A stretch of DNA of 64,000 nucleotides, from assembly GCF_000023125.1 (NCBI RefSeq), contig NC_013037.1, positions 3,596,001-3,660,000 of the forward strand, read 5' to 3'. Position numbers and translations under genes: made by a program. Below are positions 1 through 8,850 of this stretch, in pieces (within the stretch, counting starts at the first letter, position 1; the number at the start of each line of letters is the position of its first letter). The notes beneath the pieces were generated by a model. That model did not search any database. It worked only from the letters and a program-made list of their open reading frames with translations, and was not told the DNA's origin. This DNA is from Dyadobacter fermentans DSM 18053. Lineage in GTDB: Bacteria; Bacteroidota; Bacteroidia; Cytophagales; Spirosomataceae.

Positions 1-1
1 G

Positions 2-1012
2 ATTTTGTTCGATAAGCCTTTCATGAAGAGAATACAGCTGTTCCGTTTCATCCCGGGCGCACTTTTCGTCGTGCTTACCGGCGTTGTACTGAATATCGTA
101 TTCGGTGCCGTGGCGCCGCAATGGGTTTTGACCGGCGAGCACATGGTGCAGCTTCCTGTCGCGTCGAGCGCTTCGGAGTTTTTCAGTTTCTTTAAATCAC
201 CTGATTTCTCCGCATTCAACAAACCGGAGGTTTACACCGTGGCGGTAACCCTTGCCATTGTGGCCAGCCTCGAAACGCTGCTTTCCGTGGAAGCAACCGA
301 CCGTCTCGACCCATTCAAGCGCACTACGCCTACCAACCGGGAGCTCATCGCGCAGGGTACAGGTAACATGGTGTCGGGCTTGCTGGGCGGCTTGCCTGTA
401 ACGCAGGTAATCGTGCGCAGCTCGGCCAATATCGACTCCGGCGGCAGAACCAGAATGAGTACCATCATTCACGGGACCATTCTGTTGATTTCAGCCGTGT
501 TCATTGCCAAATACCTCAACTACATCCCGTTGGCCTCGCTGGCGGCGATCCTGCTGATGGTGGGTTATAAATTGGCCAAATTCGAGTTGTTCAAAGGCAT
601 GTACAAGCTGGGACTCGAACAGTTTATACCGTTTGTAGTGACAATCATCGCGATCCTGAGCACCGATTTGCTCAAAGGTATCGGAATCGGAATGGTCGTT
701 GCGATCTATTTTATCCTGAAAAAGAACCACAAGCATTCTTACCATTATATCAAAGAACAGCACCGCGACGGCGACGTGATCACATTGTTGCTTTCCGAGG
801 AAGTTACATTCCTTAACAAAGGCAGCATCAGCGCTACGCTGGATAACCTGCCCGACGGCGCTACGGTGGTGATCGACGGCAGCAAGTCGATGAATATCGA
901 CTACGACGTGCTCGAAATCATCCAGGATTTCAGGAAGCACCAGGCGCCGCTGCGCGATATTACCGTGGAAACGCGGGGAATCGGCGAAGTGGCAGCCGTG
1001 GGAGCGCATTAA
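2..1012 (+). CDS. SulP family anion transporter, 3' part (5' end outside window)
   Basis: Inner-membrane secondary transporter of the SulP/SLC26 family, which moves sulfate, bicarbonate or similar anions. The reading frame is open to the left edge, so the N-terminal membrane segments are missing; the apparent TTG start at base 5 is not a real start. The visible 336 residues hold several hydrophobic segments, a conserved SulP stretch (TNRELIAQGTGNMVSGLLGG, then VIVRSSANIDSGGRTR), a last membrane helix near residue 235, and a cytoplasmic C-terminal STAS domain of about 80 residues. The substrate cannot be told from this part. It is followed by a strong hairpin terminator. Confidence 0.9.
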   Translation: MLFDKPFMKRIQLFRFIPGALFVVLTGVVLNIVFGAVAPQWVLTGEHMVQLPVASSASEFFSFFKSPDFSAFNKPEVYTVAVTLAIVASLETLLSVEATDRLDPFKRTTPTNRELIAQGTGNMVSGLLGGLPVTQVIVRSSANIDSGGRTRMSTIIHGTILLISAVFIAKYLNYIPLASLAAILLMVGYKLAKFELFKGMYKLGLEQFIPFVVTIIAILSTDLLKGIGIGMVVAIYFILKKNHKHSYHYIKEQHRDGDVITLLLSEEVTFLNKGSISATLDNLPDGATVVIDGSKSMNIDYDVLEIIQDFRKHQAPLRDITVETRGIGEVAAVGAH

Positions 1013-1030
1013 ACAGTACATAACTCAATA

Positions 1031-1070
1031 CAAAGGCCCGCCTCCATTCGGACGCGGGCCTTTTGTTTTG
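1031..1070. terminator. Bidirectional terminator between convergent genes
   Basis: A 7-bp GC stem (GGCCCGC / GCGGGCC), extended by three A-T pairs, is followed by TTTTGTTTTG. An A-rich flank lies on the other side. It sits between the SulP gene and the convergent Spy-like gene and can serve both. Confidence 0.8.
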
Positions 1071-1093
1071 TAATAAGTCGACAAGCAGGTTAC

Positions 1094-1558
1094 TCAATTC
1101 TTTTGCTTCAACCGTTGGATCAGCATGTCGTTAAATGTACGCTCAGCCTTATACAATTCGATCACCTGGCTGGCGGTAATCACCTTTAAAAATTTATTTT
1201 GATAATCTTTTTCGAGGTCGAGTTCTTTCTGGCGGAGTTCCTGCACTTCTTTCAGGTTGTTCAGCACCGCTTCGTCGTTCTGTCCTTCGGCCTTTTTATC
1301 ATTGATGATCTTGCGCTGTGCACGATGGATTTCACGTCTCTTCTGCGCGTATTCATTATACATCGGCCAGAAGCCCGTCGATTGCTCGGGCGTCAGGTTC
1401 AGGCGGTTGGTAATGATCGCGACCTTGGCGTCCTGAATGCGCTTGATTTCTTCCTCGGAACGACGCTGAGCATGAGCCGTTGTGGACACGGCACCGACCA
1501 ATAGGAGCAAAAGAGCAAAAGTGTTCCGATACCGTTTGAATCTAAATTGTAAGTTCAT
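1094..1558 (-). CDS. Spy/CpxP-like periplasmic protein of the ECF sigma cluster
   Basis: Small secreted helical protein. A signal peptide covers residues 1-30 (cleavage after AHA). The mature part is almost wholly charged helix, with an LTPEQ motif at 55-59 followed by FWPMYNEY, the kind of motif seen in Spy/CpxP/CnrX-type periplasmic chaperones and sensors. It is the last gene of a run: ECF sigma factor (2072-2614), single-pass protein (1577-2017), then this gene 18 bp on. In such clusters the periplasmic helical protein often senses envelope stress or metal and controls the anti-sigma step; that role is inferred here. No metal-binding His or Cys cluster is visible, so a folding-stress sensor is more likely than a metal sensor. 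Confidence 0.7.
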   Translation of the reverse strand: MNLQFRFKRYRNTFALLLLLVGAVSTTAHAQRRSEEEIKRIQDAKVAIITNRLNLTPEQSTGFWPMYNEYAQKRREIHRAQRKIINDKKAEGQNDEAVLNNLKEVQELRQKELDLEKDYQNKFLKVITASQVIELYKAERTFNDMLIQRLKQKN

Positions 1559-1576
1559 TTCGATTGTTCGTTAGGG

Positions 1577-2017
1577 TCAAATCTTGTCCGGCGCAACCAT
1601 AACTTCCTCCAACTGCTGGCGAAGAATATCGTCGTCCAGGCCATCCAGGTAATTCAGCACCGTCGAATCGGCGTCGAATGCCTTCTGGACCACCTTGTGT
1701 TCGCTTAAATCGTAATAACTAAGGTCCTGTTCTTCCAGGTAACTGATGATAGAGGCATTACTGATGCCGCTCAATGGCTCCTGCCCCAGCGATCCCTGGC
1801 GCTCCGGTACCGTTACCCACACGAGCACCAGAATCAATGCCGATGCCGCCGCCAGGCCAACGGAACGTTGCCATGACCAGCTCACGAGGGGTTTCCGGAC
1901 GGGCTCCGCGGGGATCCGTGACTGGATCATTTGCGGCAGCTTGTCAAAATAACCTTCCGGCACGGTAAAGGGCGTCTCCCTTTTCAGATCATCCAGCCGT
2001 ATACGTTTTTTGTCCAT
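1577..2017 (-). CDS. Putative anti-sigma factor (single-pass membrane protein)
   Basis: A 146-residue protein encoded 54 bp downstream of an ECF sigma gene. The N-terminal ~45 residues are charged and cytoplasmic and include FTVPEGYFDKLP, a segment common in Bacteroidota proteins next to ECF sigma factors. One hydrophobic helix lies at about 51-70; the remainder (71-146) is acidic and probably periplasmic. There is no zinc-finger HxxxCxxC motif, so it is not a ZAS-type anti-sigma. The anti-sigma role rests on gene position and topology rather than on a recognised domain. Confidence 0.6.
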   Translation of the reverse strand: MDKKRIRLDDLKRETPFTVPEGYFDKLPQMIQSRIPAEPVRKPLVSWSWQRSVGLAAASALILVLVWVTVPERQGSLGQEPLSGISNASIISYLEEQDLSYYDLSEHKVVQKAFDADSTVLNYLDGLDDDILRQQLEEVMVAPDKI

Positions 2018-2071
2018 GATTATTTATATTTCCTGTCTTGTGAAGGTTTGACCAACCTGAATGCAAATAGT

Positions 2072-2614
2072 TTAATCGGTGTCGTTCAAAAAATCCTCAA
2101 TTTTTTTCGAAGCCCAATGATATGAGGCTTTTAGCGCTCCTACCGACGTTCCGGTGATCTCCGAAATCTCTTCATAGGGTAAATCTTCAAAATATTTCAG
2201 GTTAAATACCAAACGCTGCTTTTCCGGTAATTTTAATATTGCTTTCTGCAATTTGAGCTGAATGGCGTCGCCGCTCACGTCGGGATCGGCTTCCAGTTTT
2301 TCGCTCAGCTCATTCTCTACATCGTAAATGGGGATGAAATATTTCCGGCGTTTTTTGTTCAGAAAATTTATGGCTTCGTTGCTCGCAATACGATAGAGCC
2401 AGGTGTACAGCTTGGCGTCGCCGCGGAAATTTTCCAGCGCGGTCCATGCCTTGATAAACACATCCTGGGTAATGTCATTGGCATCGTCATGATCCACCAC
2501 CATCTTCCGTACCAGCCAATATACTTTTTGCTGGTACTTCCGCACCAGCTGATTGAAAGCGTTCCTCCGCGTTTCGGGATTCTCAAAAAGGGATAATAAT
2601 TCTTCGTCGGACAT
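2072..2614 (-). CDS. ECF-type RNA polymerase sigma factor (sigma-70 family)
   Basis: Directs RNA polymerase to a small regulon. Sigma region 2 spans about residues 20-90 (DDANDITQDVFIKAWTAL, then the -10-reading stretch with TWLYRIASNEAINFLNKKRR). Sigma region 4 spans 125-175 (LPEKQRLVFNLKYFEDLPYEEI plus the helix-turn-helix SEITGTSVGALKASYHWA). At 180 residues with no region 1 or 3 it is a standard ECF factor. It heads a three-gene run with a membrane protein and a Spy-like protein. No exact TAnnTTTG element is seen upstream, which would fit self-transcription from an ECF promoter, but that is inference. Confidence 0.92.
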   Translation of the reverse strand: MSDEELLSLFENPETRRNAFNQLVRKYQQKVYWLVRKMVVDHDDANDITQDVFIKAWTALENFRGDAKLYTWLYRIASNEAINFLNKKRRKYFIPIYDVENELSEKLEADPDVSGDAIQLKLQKAILKLPEKQRLVFNLKYFEDLPYEEISEITGTSVGALKASYHWASKKIEDFLNDTD

Positions 2615-2723
2615 TTAATCAGTATTAACCTGATCGCTTTTACAGGGAAATCTGCGTGACCAATAATTGTACCTGCGCCCGAAGGCAACGCCGGTCAATA
2701 ATAGTTTATTTTTTGGTTCAGGA

Positions 2724-2781
2724 CAAATAAAAAGAGCTCTGAGAAAGCAAAATCAACTGTTTTGCATTCCCAGAGCTCCGT
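2724..2781 (-). terminator. Terminator of the transketolase operon
   Basis: Read on the minus strand, a long stem (GAGCTCTG with CAGAGCTC, inner TGCAAAA with TTTTGC) is followed by TTTTTATTTG. It lies 60 bp after the stop of the transketolase C-terminal subunit. Confidence 0.85.
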
Positions 2782-2844
2782 CTTGCGTGGATCAGATCAG
2801 CTATATCCGATCAAATCGACATAACTGTCAGTTTGGCTTCGCGA

Positions 2845-3798
2845 TTACTTTCTTGCTATCGCGCGTTTTGCCGCTTCTACAATGTGTTTTGCATCGAGGC
2901 CGTATTTTTCCAGCAATTGTGCCGGCGTTCCGCTTTCACCGAAGCTGTCGTTTACAGCTACATATTCCTGCGGAACAAGTTTGTTTTTAACCAAAACCTG
3001 CGCCACGCTGTCACCCAAACCACCGATGCGGTTGTGCTCCTCAGCTGTTACTACGCAGCCTGTTTTCTCCACCGATTTCAGGATCGCCTCTTCGTCCAGC
3101 GGCTTAATGGTGTGGATATTGATGATCTCTGCATTGATACCCTCTGCTTCAAGGATTTCGCCAGCCTGGATCGCTTCCCATACCATGTGGCCGGTTGCGA
3201 AGATGCTCACGTCAGTACCTTCGTTCACAGTCCACGCCTTACCGATTTCGAACTTCTGGTCCGGATCAGTGAAAACAGGGATTACCGGACGGCCAAAACG
3301 CAGGTAAGCAGGGCCTTCATGTTCTGCCAATGCGATGGTAGCCGCTTTGGTCTGGTTGTAGTCGCAAGGGTTGATAACCGTCATGCCCGGAAGCATTTTC
3401 ATCATCCCGATATCTTCGAGGATCTGGTGTGTAGCACCATCTTCACCCAAAGTCAAACCTGCGTGTGAAGCACAGATTTTCACATTTTTGCCTGAATATG
3501 CTACGCTCTGACGGATCTGGTCGTACACACGGCCGGTCGCAAAGTTCGCGAAAGTTGTTGCGAAAGGAATTTTGCCTCCGATGGTCAAACCGGCCGAAAC
3601 ACCGATCATATTCGCTTCGGAAATACCGCATTGGATAAAGCGCTCAGGGTTTTCTTTGATGAACGGTTCGAGTTTCAAAGAACCCACGAGGTCGGCACAA
3701 AGCGCCACAACGTTGGGATTTTGCTGCCCCAGCACGTGCATTCCGGCACCGAAGCCCGAACGCGTATCTTTCTTCTCAGTGAAGGTGTATTTTTTCAT
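2845..3798 (-). CDS. Transketolase, C-terminal subunit
   Basis: Pyrimidine-binding and C-terminal half of transketolase, a thiamine-diphosphate enzyme that moves two-carbon ketol units between sugar phosphates in the non-oxidative pentose phosphate pathway. Its 317 residues carry GISEANMIG with the conserved Glu61 that activates the cofactor, then the SHAGLTLGEDGATHQ segment typical of the family. It lies 52 bp downstream of the N-terminal-half gene; the two polypeptides should form one enzyme. Such split transketolases occur in Bacteroidota, archaea and some Firmicutes, so this is not a broken gene. A strong terminator follows. Confidence 0.93.
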   Translation of the reverse strand: MKKYTFTEKKDTRSGFGAGMHVLGQQNPNVVALCADLVGSLKLEPFIKENPERFIQCGISEANMIGVSAGLTIGGKIPFATTFANFATGRVYDQIRQSVAYSGKNVKICASHAGLTLGEDGATHQILEDIGMMKMLPGMTVINPCDYNQTKAATIALAEHEGPAYLRFGRPVIPVFTDPDQKFEIGKAWTVNEGTDVSIFATGHMVWEAIQAGEILEAEGINAEIINIHTIKPLDEEAILKSVEKTGCVVTAEEHNRIGGLGDSVAQVLVKNKLVPQEYVAVNDSFGESGTPAQLLEKYGLDAKHIVEAAKRAIARK

Positions 3799-3850
3799 TT
3801 TTTGTATATCTGTTTAAGGAAACCGCGCATTGCTGCCGCTGGTCCGGATA

Positions 3851-4708
3851 TTAATAATCTCCCAAAGTTTCGTCAAGCTGAGCCAGTGCCGCTGCCAATT
3901 GCTCGTCGTTTGGCGCTACACCGTGCCATTTGTGGCTGCCCATCATGAAATCGACGCCGTAGCCCATGCCCGTGTGGAGCAATACCATGATTGGTCTGCC
4001 ATGCCCCAGACGTCCTTTGGCTTCGTACAGACCTTTCACTACTGCGGCCATGTCGTTTCCTTCTTCGATGTTGATTACTTCCCATCCGAATGCCTCATAT
4101 TTGGCACCCAGGTCGCGGTTGTTCATGACCTTCACAGTAGGGCCGTCGATTTGCTGGCCGTTGAGGTCGATGAATGCAACGAGGTTATCCACCTGGTGGT
4201 GCGGAGCAAAAGTAGCGGCTTCCCAAACCTGGCCTTCCTGCTGCTCGCCGTCGCCCATCAGTACATATACGGTTCCTTTGTCGTTATTCAGTTTCTTGGC
4301 TGTTGCCGCGCCCAGCGCTACCGACAATCCCTGGCCCAGTGAGCCCGACGCGATGCGGATACCTTCGAGGTGCTCATGCGTGGTAGGGTGTCCTTGCAGA
4401 CGTGAATCCAGCTTGCGGAAAGTAGCCAGCTCCGATACAGGGAAATAGCCCTTGCGCGCCAATACGCTGTACCATACCGGGGAAATGTGGCCGTTCGAAA
4501 GGAAGAAAAGGTCTTCGTCCTTACCGTCCATATCGAATACAACCTTGCCATCATTCTCTTTAAGCTTCATGCGCTCAAAGTACAATGCTACCAACAATTC
4601 GGTGCAGCCCAGCGACCCGCCAGGGTGTCCCGACTGACAACCGTGTACCATTCGTACGATGTCCCTGCGAACCTGGGATGCTACTTTTTCTAATTGTTCA
4701 ATTTCCAT
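3851..4708 (-). CDS. Transketolase, N-terminal subunit
   Basis: Diphosphate-binding half of transketolase, 285 residues. It shows the substrate and cofactor histidine in GHPGGS (His28) and the thiamine-diphosphate/Mg motif GDGE at 152-155, with the closing Asn at 183 (DLNGQQIDG). It works with the C-terminal half encoded just downstream on the same strand. The two genes are co-transcribed; upstream lies a ~100 bp gap to the bcp stop codon, so an own promoter is likely, though no exact TAnnTTTG box is evident there. Confidence 0.93.
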   Translation of the reverse strand: MEIEQLEKVASQVRRDIVRMVHGCQSGHPGGSLGCTELLVALYFERMKLKENDGKVVFDMDGKDEDLFFLSNGHISPVWYSVLARKGYFPVSELATFRKLDSRLQGHPTTHEHLEGIRIASGSLGQGLSVALGAATAKKLNNDKGTVYVLMGDGEQQEGQVWEAATFAPHHQVDNLVAFIDLNGQQIDGPTVKVMNNRDLGAKYEAFGWEVINIEEGNDMAAVVKGLYEAKGRLGHGRPIMVLLHTGMGYGVDFMMGSHKWHGVAPNDEQLAAALAQLDETLGDY

Positions 4709-4812
4709 TTTTATTTATTTTCTATTGGACTGTCCTTAATCGGGTTACCCGAAGCGGGACGATTTAGGCGGCGTAAATGTCCTGCTATTCGGAATGGTAA
4801 AATGACTGATTA

Positions 4813-5271
4813 TTATTCAGTTTTTCCAAGAATTTGATCAGTGTGTTTCGATGATTCCACTTTGGAAATAATCTCCTCGATGATCCCTTTTTTATTGATG
4901 ACGAAGGTTGTGCGGAGTAAACCCATGTAGGTCCGTCCGAAAGTTGTTTTTTCTCCCCAAACGCCGTAAGCATTAATCATTTGATGCTCGGTATCTGCCA
5001 GCAGGGGGAATGGCAGGTTATGTTTTTTGATAAACCGCTGATGCGATTTTTCGCTGTCCGGGCTCACTCCGAACACCTTATAACCCTTTTTCAGGAGCGC
5101 CGCGTAGTTGTCGCGGATGTTGCAGGCCTGGTTGGTGCAGGTAGGTGTGTTATCTTTGGGATAAAAGTACAAAACGACTTTTTCTCCTTTCAAATCCGAC
5201 AGTTTTACTAGATTTCCATCCTGATCTTTTACTGAAAATGCGGGTGCGGGGTCACCGACTTTTAGGCCCAT
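4813..5271 (-). CDS. bcp: Thioredoxin-dependent thiol peroxidase (Bcp/PrxQ)
   Basis: Cytoplasmic peroxiredoxin of the Bcp/PrxQ class that reduces hydrogen peroxide and organic peroxides with electrons from thioredoxin. The active-site motif is YPKDNTPTCTNQAC, with peroxidatic Cys45 and resolving Cys50 five residues later, as in atypical 2-Cys PrxQ. The length (152 residues) is normal. Its start codon lies 3 bp after the stop of the M23 peptidase gene, so it is the last gene of an operon with that peptidase and a FAH-family hydrolase. Confidence 0.95.
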   Translation of the reverse strand: MGLKVGDPAPAFSVKDQDGNLVKLSDLKGEKVVLYFYPKDNTPTCTNQACNIRDNYAALLKKGYKVFGVSPDSEKSHQRFIKKHNLPFPLLADTEHQMINAYGVWGEKTTFGRTYMGLLRTTFVINKKGIIEEIISKVESSKHTDQILGKTE

Positions 5272-5274
5272 AAG

Positions 5275-7260
5275 CTATCTTCTACGTTTTTTGGTTTGCT
5301 TAGGTTTAACAACCAGATCCACCAATTCTGTTCGCAAGATAGTACTATTTCCCGCCCTATCTGTCACCTCCAATACGAGTTCACCATCAAAAACATCGTT
5401 TTCACCAAGTTTCTCCGACCAGATATAGCCCTTTTTAAAGTCGTAATTCAACAATACCCATTCCCCATTCACCAGCGCCTTGAAATTCGCTATTCCCGAC
5501 AAGCCGTCGCCGATGTAGCCCCGGATGCTCTTCCTGCTATGCTCCACCAGGCGCGCACGCGGCGGAACGGTATCCTGCTGGATCACAAATGTGCCCAGTT
5601 CACGCGTATCGAAGCGGATCTGGTCGCCATCCCAGGTCCCGCCCAGAAAGCGGTAATCGCCGTTCAGGTAACGGTACACATACGTTCGTGATTTGTCCTC
5701 GGGCACGTTTTCGGGCGTGAATGCGACGTGAATGTAGTCGTTCAGTGCCGTGCCGCGGTTATTGATCGTCAATGCATTGAAATTGCGCTGGCCCATCAGA
5801 AAAAGCGTATCGAACAGGCTGGTATTGTCAAATTCCACCGACCATTTCTCCGCTTTAAATGACGACGCAACGCCCGGCAGCACCTGACTGCGCAGGAATG
5901 TCTTCACCGTTGTAGCGCCTACTTTCACCGAATCCGGCATTTCTTTCCTTAAATCAGTCAAAAACACCGCCGATTCGCCGGCGTACAAGTTAGGCGCTTT
6001 TTTCTCCTCCTTCCCTTTTATGAAGAATGTCGCAAACGGCTCCTGGCTGCGGTAATATTTGGCTTTTACCACCAATGTGTTCTCCCGGATTTCAGTTTGC
6101 ACATATTCCGGGTTCACTTCGGTGTTGTAAAGCGGCAGCGGCTGGTCCTGCGGCTCGCCTTTGATGGTGAAAGTCAGTTCTGAAAAGTTTTCATACGAAT
6201 CCGAAATGCGGACTTTCACCTCGTGGCTCAGCGTGTCGGAAATGTTCAGCTTGCCATTGATCGCATTGGTTTTATATAAATTGAACTGATTGCCGTCGGG
6301 CACGTAGCATTTCAGGAAACGCTGCCCGGTGGCCTGCTCGGTTTCGTAGTCTATCAGGTTGTTGTAGTCGCGCGTTTTGGCATTTGGAAATACTTCAATA
6401 TTGTATGAAAACACTTCCTGCCCATCCATTTTAATCTCAATGCATTGCAAACCGTACCGGAACCCGGTGCCGGTCATTTGGTCGTGAGCGATGAGGTCCA
6501 GGCCTACGATACCCGTAGCGGAAACCGGTTCCGACAAGCGCCAGCTGCCGTCTTTGAGCTTCACCGGTGTGTAAACCCGGCGGTCGAACTGCCCGTTTAC
6601 GCGGCCATTGATGTCGAGCGGACGGATCGCCAGGTTTACAAACTTCGGCGGCGTCACGTCGTTGATTTCGTTGAACCCGAAATACAATGGGTTCAGGTAA
6701 TTGTCCTTCGAGTCGCGCACTTCGAAATGCAAATGCGGCCCGGCCGAACCGCCCGTATTTCCCGACAATGCGATCACCTCGCCCTTTTTGACGGCAAACT
6801 GGCCCGCCTCGGGAAACAGATCGATCTCGAAAGTCTGCTTCTTATATTGCTCCTGCCGCACCCAGGTGGCCAGCGGATCGCTGAATTTCAGCAAATGGCC
6901 GTAAACCGTGGTCTGTCCATTGGGATGGCGCAGATAGATGACATTGCCGTAGCCTGTCCGCTGAACCGCCACTTTGTACACATACCCTTCCGCCGCCGCA
7001 TACACCGGCAATCCTTCCCGCTGCTGCGTGCGAATGTCGAGGCCCGCGTGGAAGTGGTTGCTGCGTAAATCGCCGAGGCCGCCCGCGAGCGAGTTGGGCA
7101 GACCCGGACGGATCGGAAATTGGTAGTAACCTTTTGGATACGATTGTTTTTGGGCCAAAGAAACCTGTGCAACACCTGCCAAACCCAATACAAACAGCCC
7201 TGAACGGACAAATGCCCGAAAATAATGACGCATGAAAAAGTGCATGAATAGTCGGTACAA
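5275..7260 (-). CDS. Secreted M23 family metallopeptidase
   Basis: LytM/M23-type zinc endopeptidase, expected to cut peptidoglycan cross-links or act as an envelope factor. A signal peptide covers the first ~37 residues (ends SLAQ). The peptidase domain lies at about 60-190: His71 and Asp75 in HAGLD, and HLH at 176-178 in GPHLHFEVRD, the full zinc and catalytic set. The remaining ~470 residues are beta-rich with no domain I recognise, and the tail is basic (KPKQTKKRRR). Three nearby starts exist; the one at 7233 (MRHYFRAF) gives the most typical signal peptide, while 7260 is the longest. It follows a FAH-family gene by 26 bp and abuts bcp. Confidence 0.9.
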   Translation of the reverse strand: MYRLFMHFFMRHYFRAFVRSGLFVLGLAGVAQVSLAQKQSYPKGYYQFPIRPGLPNSLAGGLGDLRSNHFHAGLDIRTQQREGLPVYAAAEGYVYKVAVQRTGYGNVIYLRHPNGQTTVYGHLLKFSDPLATWVRQEQYKKQTFEIDLFPEAGQFAVKKGEVIALSGNTGGSAGPHLHFEVRDSKDNYLNPLYFGFNEINDVTPPKFVNLAIRPLDINGRVNGQFDRRVYTPVKLKDGSWRLSEPVSATGIVGLDLIAHDQMTGTGFRYGLQCIEIKMDGQEVFSYNIEVFPNAKTRDYNNLIDYETEQATGQRFLKCYVPDGNQFNLYKTNAINGKLNISDTLSHEVKVRISDSYENFSELTFTIKGEPQDQPLPLYNTEVNPEYVQTEIRENTLVVKAKYYRSQEPFATFFIKGKEEKKAPNLYAGESAVFLTDLRKEMPDSVKVGATTVKTFLRSQVLPGVASSFKAEKWSVEFDNTSLFDTLFLMGQRNFNALTINNRGTALNDYIHVAFTPENVPEDKSRTYVYRYLNGDYRFLGGTWDGDQIRFDTRELGTFVIQQDTVPPRARLVEHSRKSIRGYIGDGLSGIANFKALVNGEWVLLNYDFKKGYIWSEKLGENDVFDGELVLEVTDRAGNSTILRTELVDLVVKPKQTKKRRR

Positions 7261-7286
7261 CGACCGGGTGATATGAAGAGTACGGT

Positions 7287-7898
7287 TTACTTAACGAACA
7301 GTTCGAGCATCTTCTTGCCTTCAATCGAGGCCGTCAGCTTATCGCCGATCTGCACCGGACCCACGCCTTTTGGCGTGCCTGTGAAGATGAGGTCACCCGT
7401 TTTGAGCATGAAGTATTTGGAAACGAAGGAAATCAGGTAGTTAATGCGGTAGATCATCATCGATGAATTTCCACTTTGGCGCGTTTCGCCATTCACATCC
7501 AGGCTGAAATTAATGTCCTGAATATCACCAAAATCCGACACCGGCACAAAATCCGAAACCGGCGCCGAGCCGTTGAATGCCTTCGCGAGCTCCCACGGCA
7601 GGCCTTTCGATTTCAGCTCCGATTGGAGATCGCGGGCCGTGAAATCCACGCCAATGCCGATCTCGCTATAATATTTATGTGCGAATTTCTCTTCGATGTT
7701 CTTCCCTGCCCGGTTGATCTTCACTACGAGCTCCACTTCGTAGTGAACGTCTTTTGAAAATTCCGGGTAGTAAAAGTCCTCGCCCGGGCGGAGTTGTGCG
7801 GTTTCAGGTTTCAGAAATATAACCGGGGAATCGGGTGTCTGGTTGTTCAGTTCGGCGATATGCTCTGCGTAATTCCGGCCTACACAAATAATTTTCAT
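7287..7898 (-). CDS. Fumarylacetoacetate hydrolase (FAH) family protein
   Basis: A 203-residue FAH-fold enzyme, the short single-domain form similar to FAHD1-type acylpyruvase/oxaloacetate decarboxylases. The metal ligands are visible as Glu54 and Glu56 in HYEVELVVK and Asp85 in GVDFTARD, with the family spacing, and there is a C-terminal FTGTPKGVGP signature. Likely substrates are small acylpyruvates or oxaloacetate; the sequence does not settle which. It is the first gene of an operon with the M23 peptidase and bcp and has a clear promoter upstream. Confidence 0.9.
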   Translation of the reverse strand: MKIICVGRNYAEHIAELNNQTPDSPVIFLKPETAQLRPGEDFYYPEFSKDVHYEVELVVKINRAGKNIEEKFAHKYYSEIGIGVDFTARDLQSELKSKGLPWELAKAFNGSAPVSDFVPVSDFGDIQDINFSLDVNGETRQSGNSSMMIYRINYLISFVSKYFMLKTGDLIFTGTPKGVGPVQIGDKLTASIEGKKMLELFVK

Positions 7899-7939
7899 CA
7901 GGGGTCAAATGCTAATTTAAAAGGAATGATCGTCAGGGA

Positions 7940-7971
7940 CAAAGCTACTTACAAAGCCGGGAGCCTACAAT
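7940..7971 (-). promoter_or_regulatory. Bacteroidota-type promoter for the FAH-M23-bcp operon
   Basis: On the minus strand, ATTG is followed by 20 bp and then TAGCTTTG, an exact TAnnTTTG -7 box at 7940-7947. The predicted start of transcription near 7933 gives a leader of about 35 nt before the ATG at 7898. Confidence 0.6.
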
Positions 7972-8038
7972 ATTTGCCACAATTTTTCGGCCGTAATGCA
8001 GTTAAAATAGTAATGCCTACACCGAAAGATTAAATTAT

Positions 8039-8046
8039 TATTTTTG
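8039..8046 (+). promoter_or_regulatory. -7 promoter element for the C40 peptidase gene
   Basis: TATTTTTG matches TAnnTTTG exactly; no good -33 TTG is seen at the usual distance. A transcript would begin near 8053, which excludes the upstream TTG at 8044 as start codon and favours the ATG at 8077. Confidence 0.4.
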
Positions 8047-8076
8047 AAAAAAGTAATCAGGCCAATTCGCTTACGC

Positions 8077-8730
8077 ATGAAGAAGTACCTTTCCCGCCCC
8101 CTTTCCTGCACCATTTTCACCCTCCTGATCACCACATTGCTATTTTCCTGCGACACGCTCCGCAAAACGCCGGAGCGCAACTCGTCCTATCGCAGTTCAC
8201 GCGGGCCCGCCTCGCGGAGCACCGCCTCGCGCGGACGCACCTCACCCGCCCGCAAGCCGGTAGCCAAAGCGCCGGTCAGAAAGCCAGCCCCCACCCGCAC
8301 CGCCACCACTTACTCGCGCCCCGGCGACGCCAATACTGCCAATGTACCCGAAGTAGTGCAAATAGCCCGCACGTATACCGGCACGCCCTATCGCTCGGGC
8401 GGTAACGACAAGCAGGGCATCGACTGCTCCGGCCTCATTTGCCAGGTGTATTCCGAAATGGGCGTAAAAGTGCCCCGCATTTCATGGCAGCAGTCCGAGT
8501 TTGGGCAGGAAGTGGGCAGCGTGGCCGAAATCAAGCCCGGCGACTGGCTGTTTTTCGTGCCCGAAGCCGGAAAGGAAGGCTACGTATCGCACGCCGGCAT
8601 TGTAACCGACGTGCGCAGCCGCGACGAGATCATATTCATCCACGCCTCCACGTCCCGCGGCGTGCGTGAAGACAATCTGTTTTCTACCTATTTTAAAGGC
8701 CGGTTCGTGAAAGCCATGCGGCCGTTCTGA
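8077..8730 (+). CDS. NlpC/P60 (C40) family peptidase, lipoprotein
   Basis: Cell-wall cysteine peptidase that probably cuts peptide stems of peptidoglycan from the membrane or outer membrane. The lipobox LLFSC puts the lipidated Cys at residue 25. Residues ~30-85 form an Arg/Ala/Pro/Ser-rich linker, then comes the NlpC/P60 domain: Cys117 in DCSGLICQVY, His172 in SHAGIV and His189 in IHAS form the catalytic triad. A TTG start 33 bp upstream is possible but lies within the promoter box, so ATG 8077 is preferred (217 residues). Confidence 0.92.
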   Translation: MKKYLSRPLSCTIFTLLITTLLFSCDTLRKTPERNSSYRSSRGPASRSTASRGRTSPARKPVAKAPVRKPAPTRTATTYSRPGDANTANVPEVVQIARTYTGTPYRSGGNDKQGIDCSGLICQVYSEMGVKVPRISWQQSEFGQEVGSVAEIKPGDWLFFVPEAGKEGYVSHAGIVTDVRSRDEIIFIHASTSRGVREDNLFSTYFKGRFVKAMRPF

Positions 8731-8850
8731 TCACCATCCGACCGCTTACGAACTGACCCTGAATAAAATCCGCCAAAGCCATAGGGGTAGCATGGAATGT
8801 GATTGTCCTTTTCGAAATTTGCAGTCATAACTCAATTTCCTCTCCCCAAT

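Noticed and set aside
2845..4708. Transketolase as a frameshifted pseudogene
   Set aside because: Two complete proteins with own starts and the right domain boundary; split transketolase is normal in this phylum.
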